Source: Ravibacter sp964562455
GTDB lineage: Bacteria; Bacteroidota; Bacteroidia; Cytophagales; Spirosomataceae
Direction: 5' to 3'
Assembly (NCBI GenBank): GCA_964562455.1
Contig: CAZLTN010000020.1
Span: 1-64,000, forward strand
Length of the DNA: 64,000 bases
Shown here: in pieces, positions 60,127 through 64,000 of the stretch
How the letters are laid out: each line of letters begins with the position of its first letter
How positions within the stretch are numbered: the first letter of the stretch is position 1
The notes under the pieces: model-generated
Seen by the model: the letters and a program-made list of their open reading frames with translations, nothing else
The model's database searches: none
What the model was told of the DNA's origin: nothing
Position numbers and translations under genes: made by a program

Positions 60127-61374
60127 CTATTCTCCCTCCCGGAAGTCCAGGTTCTTCCCGAAAGTTTCTTCCATTTTCAGCAGGGAGATAAATGCTACTG
60201 CAAAGCATGCAGTCCCGATCAGCGCGGCTGCCTGCACTGTACCTGTATAAGGTTTAAGAAGCTGGAAAACCGGCAGCGTGATCAGCACGGTGGCCCGTAC
60301 ATTATTGGCCACGGAAGTGGTGACTGTTGCCCGAAGGTCAGTGCCAAACTGCTCGGCGGTAGTAGTCAGGAACATAGCGATATAGCCGATAGAAAACCCG
60401 AGCACTGCATAACACGCATACAATTGTCCCGCAGTTTGCAGCCACCCCGACAATAAAATCGCGGTAACCAGCAGGGTGGTACCCATCATAGCTCCTATCG
60501 CCTTCCTGCGTGAACGCAGCCAGTGGCTCAAAACACCGCTGAACAGGTCACCGCTTACAATCCCGATGTAAGTATACAGCACACAGGAAGCTGCTGCCAC
60601 ACCCGTTATGCCCAATGCTTCCGCAATTTCATTGCCGAAGGTTGCGTATATCCCGATCACCAGGTAAGTCGGCAGCGCGATGCCCATGCAGCGGAGATAG
60701 CGGACCAGACGATCTTTCCTCGTCAGGAGGGTCCACCATTGTCCGCGCTTACCGTCCGCCTGCGCCGCCCTGGTAAACAAATGGGATTCGAGCACTCTGA
60801 GCCTCAGCGCCAGCAGGATGATCCCCATTCCTCCGCCTATGAAGTAAGCGCTCCGCCAATCGGTCAGGGATACTGTAAAATAGGCCGCAATTGCCCCGGC
60901 AAGCCCTACTCCGGCAACAAGGGCAGCTCCCAGTCCACGGATTTCCTTGGGAAGAATCTCCGCAATAAGCGTTATCCCGGCTCCGAGCTCTCCCGCCAGG
61001 CCTATCCCGGCCACAAACCTGAGCAGGCTGTACGTCTCTACATCCTTCACAAAGCCACAGAGTATATTCGCTATGGAATAAGTAAGGATAGACGCGAAAA
61101 GCACCGATTTCCTTCCCAGCCTGTCGCCCAACACTCCCCAGAGAAAACCTCCGATCAGCAATCCTGCCTGCTGCCAGTTATAGATATACGCTCCCGAAAC
61201 GGAAACCTGCGCATCGGAAAGACCGAGGGTCTTCAGGCTCGGCACCCTTACTATATTGAAGAGTAATAAATCGTATACGTCAATGAAATAACCGAGAGTC
61301 GCTACGATTACCGGGGCGCTGAAGAGCAGATTCCGGTTAACCGGAGAGCCTGGTGTCATTACTTTCCCATCCAT
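60127..61374 (-). CDS. MFS transporter, metabolite:H+ symporter type
   Basis: A 415-residue major facilitator with about 12 helices. Loop 2-3 reads GVLGDRLGRKSVLF and the helix 4-5 region LRFVAGIGLAGELGAGITLIAEILPKEIRG, typical of the sugar/aromatic-acid/organic-acid symporter branch. The solute is unknown. ATG 61374 lies within the end of the LytTR regulator gene (16-base overlap); an in-frame ATG at 61359 is an alternative. Position after a sensor-regulator pair suggests the system controls or senses this transporter. Confidence 0.83.
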   Translation of the reverse strand: MDGKVMTPGSPVNRNLLFSAPVIVATLGYFIDVYDLLLFNIVRVPSLKTLGLSDAQVSVSGAYIYNWQQAGLLIGGFLWGVLGDRLGRKSVLFASILTYSIANILCGFVKDVETYSLLRFVAGIGLAGELGAGITLIAEILPKEIRGLGAALVAGVGLAGAIAAYFTVSLTDWRSAYFIGGGMGIILLALRLRVLESHLFTRAAQADGKRGQWWTLLTRKDRLVRYLRCMGIALPTYLVIGIYATFGNEIAEALGITGVAAASCVLYTYIGIVSGDLFSGVLSHWLRSRRKAIGAMMGTTLLVTAILLSGWLQTAGQLYACYAVLGFSIGYIAMFLTTTAEQFGTDLRATVTTSVANNVRATVLITLPVFQLLKPYTGTVQAAALIGTACFAVAFISLLKMEETFGKNLDFREGE

Positions 61375-62123
61375 TCTTTAAACTCGGTAGCTTTTTCACG
61401 GCTGATCAGAACTTCCCTGTCAATGTCGGGTTGAAGCTGGAGCTTCAGCTTTCCATTGAAATAATTATGAATCTGCGCAATGGCTTTTATATTAAGAATA
61501 AAAGCTCTGTTTGCCCGGTAAAACTGCTGAGGGTCAAGCATCTGCTCCAATTCCTCGATTGTGTAGTCCACTATGTACTTCTGCCTGCTCCAGGTTATAA
61601 AAAAACACACCCGTCCGTCGGCGTAAAAGTAAGCTATTTCATTGATTTCAACAGACAAAAGCTTTTGTCCCTGCTTTACCAGAAAACGGGAACGCCAGGT
61701 TTTGGGCTGCTGCTGTTTAAGTTCCTGGATAAGCTGTTCGACATTCAGGGTAGAAGCAGAGAACCTTTGCTGCCATTGCTGGTATTTATCCAGCGCATTT
61801 TTTAGTTCACGTTTTTTAATAGGCTTTAAGAGATAGTCGACACTATTGACTTTAAAAGCCTGTAATGCATATTCATCGTAAGAAGTAGTAAAGATAACCA
61901 TGCTCTTTATGGCGACATGATTGAATATTTCAAAGCTCTGACCGTCTGTCAGCTCGATATCCATCAGGATGATATCAGGATGCTCGTGCTGTAACAACCA
62001 TTCTACCGAAGATTTAATGCTCCGGGTATTGCCTGCTATCCTGATCGAATCGTCGATAGATGTGAGCAACCGGCTCAGCTTTTCGGCGCCCAGCTGCTCG
62101 TCTTCAATAATTAATACTTCCAT
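61359..62123 (-). CDS. LytTR-family response regulator
   Basis: A 254-residue regulator: receiver domain with IEDEQLGAEKL, phosphoacceptor Asp in ILMDIELTDGQ and TTSYDEYALQAFKVNSVDYLLKPIKK, then a LytTR DNA-binding domain from about residue 140 (FLVKQGQKLLSVEINEIAYFYADGRVCFFIT and FYRANRAFILNIKAI). It starts four bases after the kinase gene ends and is the partner of that kinase. Confidence 0.93.
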   Translation of the reverse strand: MEVLIIEDEQLGAEKLSRLLTSIDDSIRIAGNTRSIKSSVEWLLQHEHPDIILMDIELTDGQSFEIFNHVAIKSMVIFTTSYDEYALQAFKVNSVDYLLKPIKKRELKNALDKYQQWQQRFSASTLNVEQLIQELKQQQPKTWRSRFLVKQGQKLLSVEINEIAYFYADGRVCFFITWSRQKYIVDYTIEELEQMLDPQQFYRANRAFILNIKAIAQIHNYFNGKLKLQLQPDIDREVLISREKATEFKEWMGK

Positions 62124-62127
62124 AGCG

Positions 62128-63159
62128 CTAATGAATATTTTTAATCAGCGGTAATACCACCATAAATTCATCTACTGTTTCCTTGATTTCTACGTCAGGG
62201 TAATTCAGCAATTTGTATTTGGATATAATATTGCTCAACCCCACTTTGCTTGAAACCACCGCTTTGTTCTTCTTCTGCAGGTTATTGCTCACCACCAGCT
62301 TTTCATCCTGCGTATACAATTGCACAACCAGGGGTCTGTCCGGGTCCACAATATTATGCTTTACCGCATTTTCTATCAGCAACTGCAATGTCATAGGCGG
62401 CAGCAGCCACTCCTTCATGTTTTCTTCTATCCTTATCTCCGGCTGGAAGCCGCTGTCGAAACGGGTTTTGAGCAGCATGTTATACGATTCAATAAAGTCG
62501 ATTTCATTTTGCAGAGTTGTAAGCTGCTCTTCGTTGCTGCGTAGCAGATAGCGGTACACCTGGCTCATTTCGTCTACAAACTCTTCCGCCCTGTCAGGAT
62601 TGGTAGAAATCAGGGCGGACAATGTATTCAGACTGTTGAACAGGAAATGAGGATTCACCTGCTCTTTAAGAGAGTTAAACTGCGTCTGCAGTTGTGCTTT
62701 TTTCAGTTGCTCCGCTTCCAGTTGCGAGACCCTGATGCGGTTAAAGGATGCATCCGTTTCATATACCGCCTGGTTCACGATGGTACAGATAACGCCTGCC
62801 AAAAGGCCTCTCAGCCAGGTTTTGACGGTAAATTCGTAGCCCGATATATTGAGCAGATCGAACGCCAGGGCCATCATTGTAACAGACAGCGTTACGATCA
62901 GCATGTTAAGGAAGGAAAAAGTCAGCATTCTTTTCAAAGTATCCCTGTGCGAAGGATAGATTTGCACCATCCTCCAGGCCAGCTTATTCTGCACCATCCA
63001 GATGCCTGAAAGGATGAGAAATGCGGCCGTGGTGGCCGCGCCAAACGTTTCCAGGCTGGAGTAATAATTTTCACCCAGGATAAAATAGGTAGTAATGGCC
63101 AGTGTTGGCGGAAGTAAAACTACCATCAGCAATAGAGTGTTATTAGACTTTGGCTGCAT
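62128..63159 (-). CDS. LytS-type sensor histidine kinase
   Basis: A 343-residue membrane kinase. Four hydrophobic helices occupy residues about 8-140 (for example TLLLMVVLLPPTLAITTYFI and LLAGVICTIVNQAV), followed by a His_kinase domain with the phosphorylated histidine in EQVNPHFLFNSLNTLSAL and a C-terminal ATPase with LLIENAVKHN. It lacks a periplasmic sensor domain, so the helices themselves probably sense. It is cotranscribed with the LytTR regulator and the MFS gene. Confidence 0.92.
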   Translation of the reverse strand: MQPKSNNTLLLMVVLLPPTLAITTYFILGENYYSSLETFGAATTAAFLILSGIWMVQNKLAWRMVQIYPSHRDTLKRMLTFSFLNMLIVTLSVTMMALAFDLLNISGYEFTVKTWLRGLLAGVICTIVNQAVYETDASFNRIRVSQLEAEQLKKAQLQTQFNSLKEQVNPHFLFNSLNTLSALISTNPDRAEEFVDEMSQVYRYLLRSNEEQLTTLQNEIDFIESYNMLLKTRFDSGFQPEIRIEENMKEWLLPPMTLQLLIENAVKHNIVDPDRPLVVQLYTQDEKLVVSNNLQKKNKAVVSSKVGLSNIISKYKLLNYPDVEIKETVDEFMVVLPLIKNIH

Positions 63160-63264
63160 GGATCAAATATCGCAGAAAAATATACGCTTATGATAGGTCC
63201 GCGTACCAAACTGCTCAATCCTGTATCGAAACGTAGAAATAATGGTGTGAAATATCCGCGCCTG

Positions 63265-64000
63265 CTACTGTATTTCCTGCATCCATTTCCGGACAAAGGC
63301 CCTTGCCGGCTCCACCACCTCTTTACCAGCCCGGAAAGCCATTTTCCAATGTACGTTTTTGCTTTCATAGACAGGGTTTGAGAAATACTTTGTGCCTTTC
63401 TTCTCGTACAGTTCCGCATCAAAATCCATGTCTTTTGTTTCTTCCAGGAACTTCAGCAACCGCTGCTTTATAAATTGCCGGTGATCGGCGGGATATTTCG
63501 CTTCCCAGGTTGCAATCTCTTTCGCATAGGTATCATCCCTGTTTTTCACCAAGATCGGGTAGCCGTTCCTATAGCCGGCGATAGATTTATTATCCGGGGC
63601 TTCTGCCTGCTCCAGTTGTTTCCGGATCGATTCCAGCACTTTTTCAAATATGGGCTTCATAGAGGCATCTGCCTGTTTCATTTTTTGCTCCACTTCAGCC
63701 ATGCTCTTTTTTGCATTATCGATAATCTCCTGCTGAAATTCTTCCGGCGTTTTCACAATGGGCATAACCGGCTTCTTTTGTTCGCGCAATTCACCGTACT
63801 CTTTAATAAAACCGGGGCTGTCCACATATTGCTTTACATATACCAGCAGGTTGTTGGTAACGGCAGCCCGGTCTCCCATGGCAATTTTTTTTATATTCTT
63901 CACGCCAAAAGCATCTACATAACCCGCTATCAGGCTGCTGCTTATCTTGCTGTCCGCATCGGCGTTACTGATGCCTAATTGCTTCAGAAAGTCATTTGCC
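63265..64000 (-). CDS. Protein of unknown function, N-terminus outside the window
   Basis: The minus-strand frame is open to the right edge, giving at least 245 residues; the start codon lies beyond 64000. The visible part is highly charged and mostly helical, with a likely coiled-coil segment (EIIDNAKKSMAEVEQKMKQADASMKPIFEKVLESIRKQLEQAE) and a C-terminal half rich in Lys, Tyr and aromatic residues. I do not recognise the family. It precedes the kinase operon by 105 bases of mostly unremarkable sequence. Confidence 0.6.
   Translation of the reverse strand, partial: ANDFLKQLGISNADADSKISSSLIAGYVDAFGVKNIKKIAMGDRAAVTNNLLVYVKQYVDSPGFIKEYGELREQKKPVMPIVKTPEEFQQEIIDNAKKSMAEVEQKMKQADASMKPIFEKVLESIRKQLEQAEAPDNKSIAGYRNGYPILVKNRDDTYAKEIATWEAKYPADHRQFIKQRLLKFLEETKDMDFDAELYEKKGTKYFSNPVYESKNVHWKMAFRAGKEVVEPARAFVRKWMQEIQ

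Noticed and set aside
63265..64000. C-terminal part of an S46 dipeptidyl-peptidase
   Set aside because: Charged helical composition suggested it, but no serine-protease segment or family landmark is visible in the available part, so it is left as unknown.

Overview
The window looks like chromosomal DNA of a Bacteroidota bacterium, most likely from the Chitinophagaceae or a neighbouring family. The evidence is family-level: paired DUF3857/transglutaminase-like proteins, DUF3078, DUF1080, a Wzi-type outer-membrane barrel, a large TonB-dependent receptor, a long (about 408 residue) IspH, an EpsC-type serine acetyltransferase, and repeated -7 elements of the form TAnnTTTG, several with a TTG/TTTG about 20 bases upstream. 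No species call is possible from sequence reading alone. There is no phage, insertion sequence or CRISPR array; the window is mostly conserved chromosome with some accessory operons.

Layout. 1-3.1 kb: two secreted transglutaminase-like proteins, the first cut by the window edge and apparently catalytically dead. 3.1-4.6 kb: an alkylation-damage pair (AraC-methyltransferase fusion and AlkB). 4.9-9.7 kb: two tandem small secreted PepSY-like proteins, a sigma-54 response regulator, and a convergent hybrid histidine kinase. 9.8-17.9 kb: TetA-like MFS exporter, purH, a putative zinc metallopeptidase, a sodium:solute symporter, serine acetyltransferase, MerR regulator, and M28-PDZ peptidase. 18-26.7 kb: metH, Lrp/AsnC regulator, ABC exporter, der and era, followed by an initiator tRNA. 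27-33.4 kb: a BNR-repeat sialidase-like protein, a polytopic membrane protein, and a five-gene operon of ECF sigma factor, 66-residue membrane protein, MscS-type channel, DUF3078 and mscL. 33.5-37.8 kb: rplM-rpsI-rpsB-tsf and ispH. 37.9-40.7 kb: sigma/anti-sigma-like/adhesin-like operon and a second, FecI-like sigma factor. 41-49.2 kb: secreted endonuclease/phosphatase-like protein, metallophosphoesterase, Nudix hydrolase, gmhA, Wzi-like barrel and a TonB-dependent receptor. 49.3-58.0 kb: a tightly packed eight-gene operon (acid-lipase-like hydrolase, acetoacetate-decarboxylase-like protein, three small membrane proteins, patatin, membrane phosphoesterase, GMC oxidoreductase). 58.1-64 kb: manC, a DUF1080 protein, a LytS/LytTR two-component system coupled to an MFS transporter, and a truncated unknown gene.

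The two most interesting units are the 49.3-58.0 kb operon, which reads as an uncharacterised lipid or sterol/terpenoid-like catabolic or remodelling pathway, and the 30.4-33.4 kb operon, where an ECF sigma factor with a hydrophobic C-terminal tail is followed by a tiny membrane protein and two different mechanosensitive channels. Intergenic spaces also carry several unrelated palindromic repeat families, notably a 63-bp tandem repeat with embedded hairpins between converging genes at 22.4 kb. All functional statements are from reading motifs and family resemblance; no database search was run.
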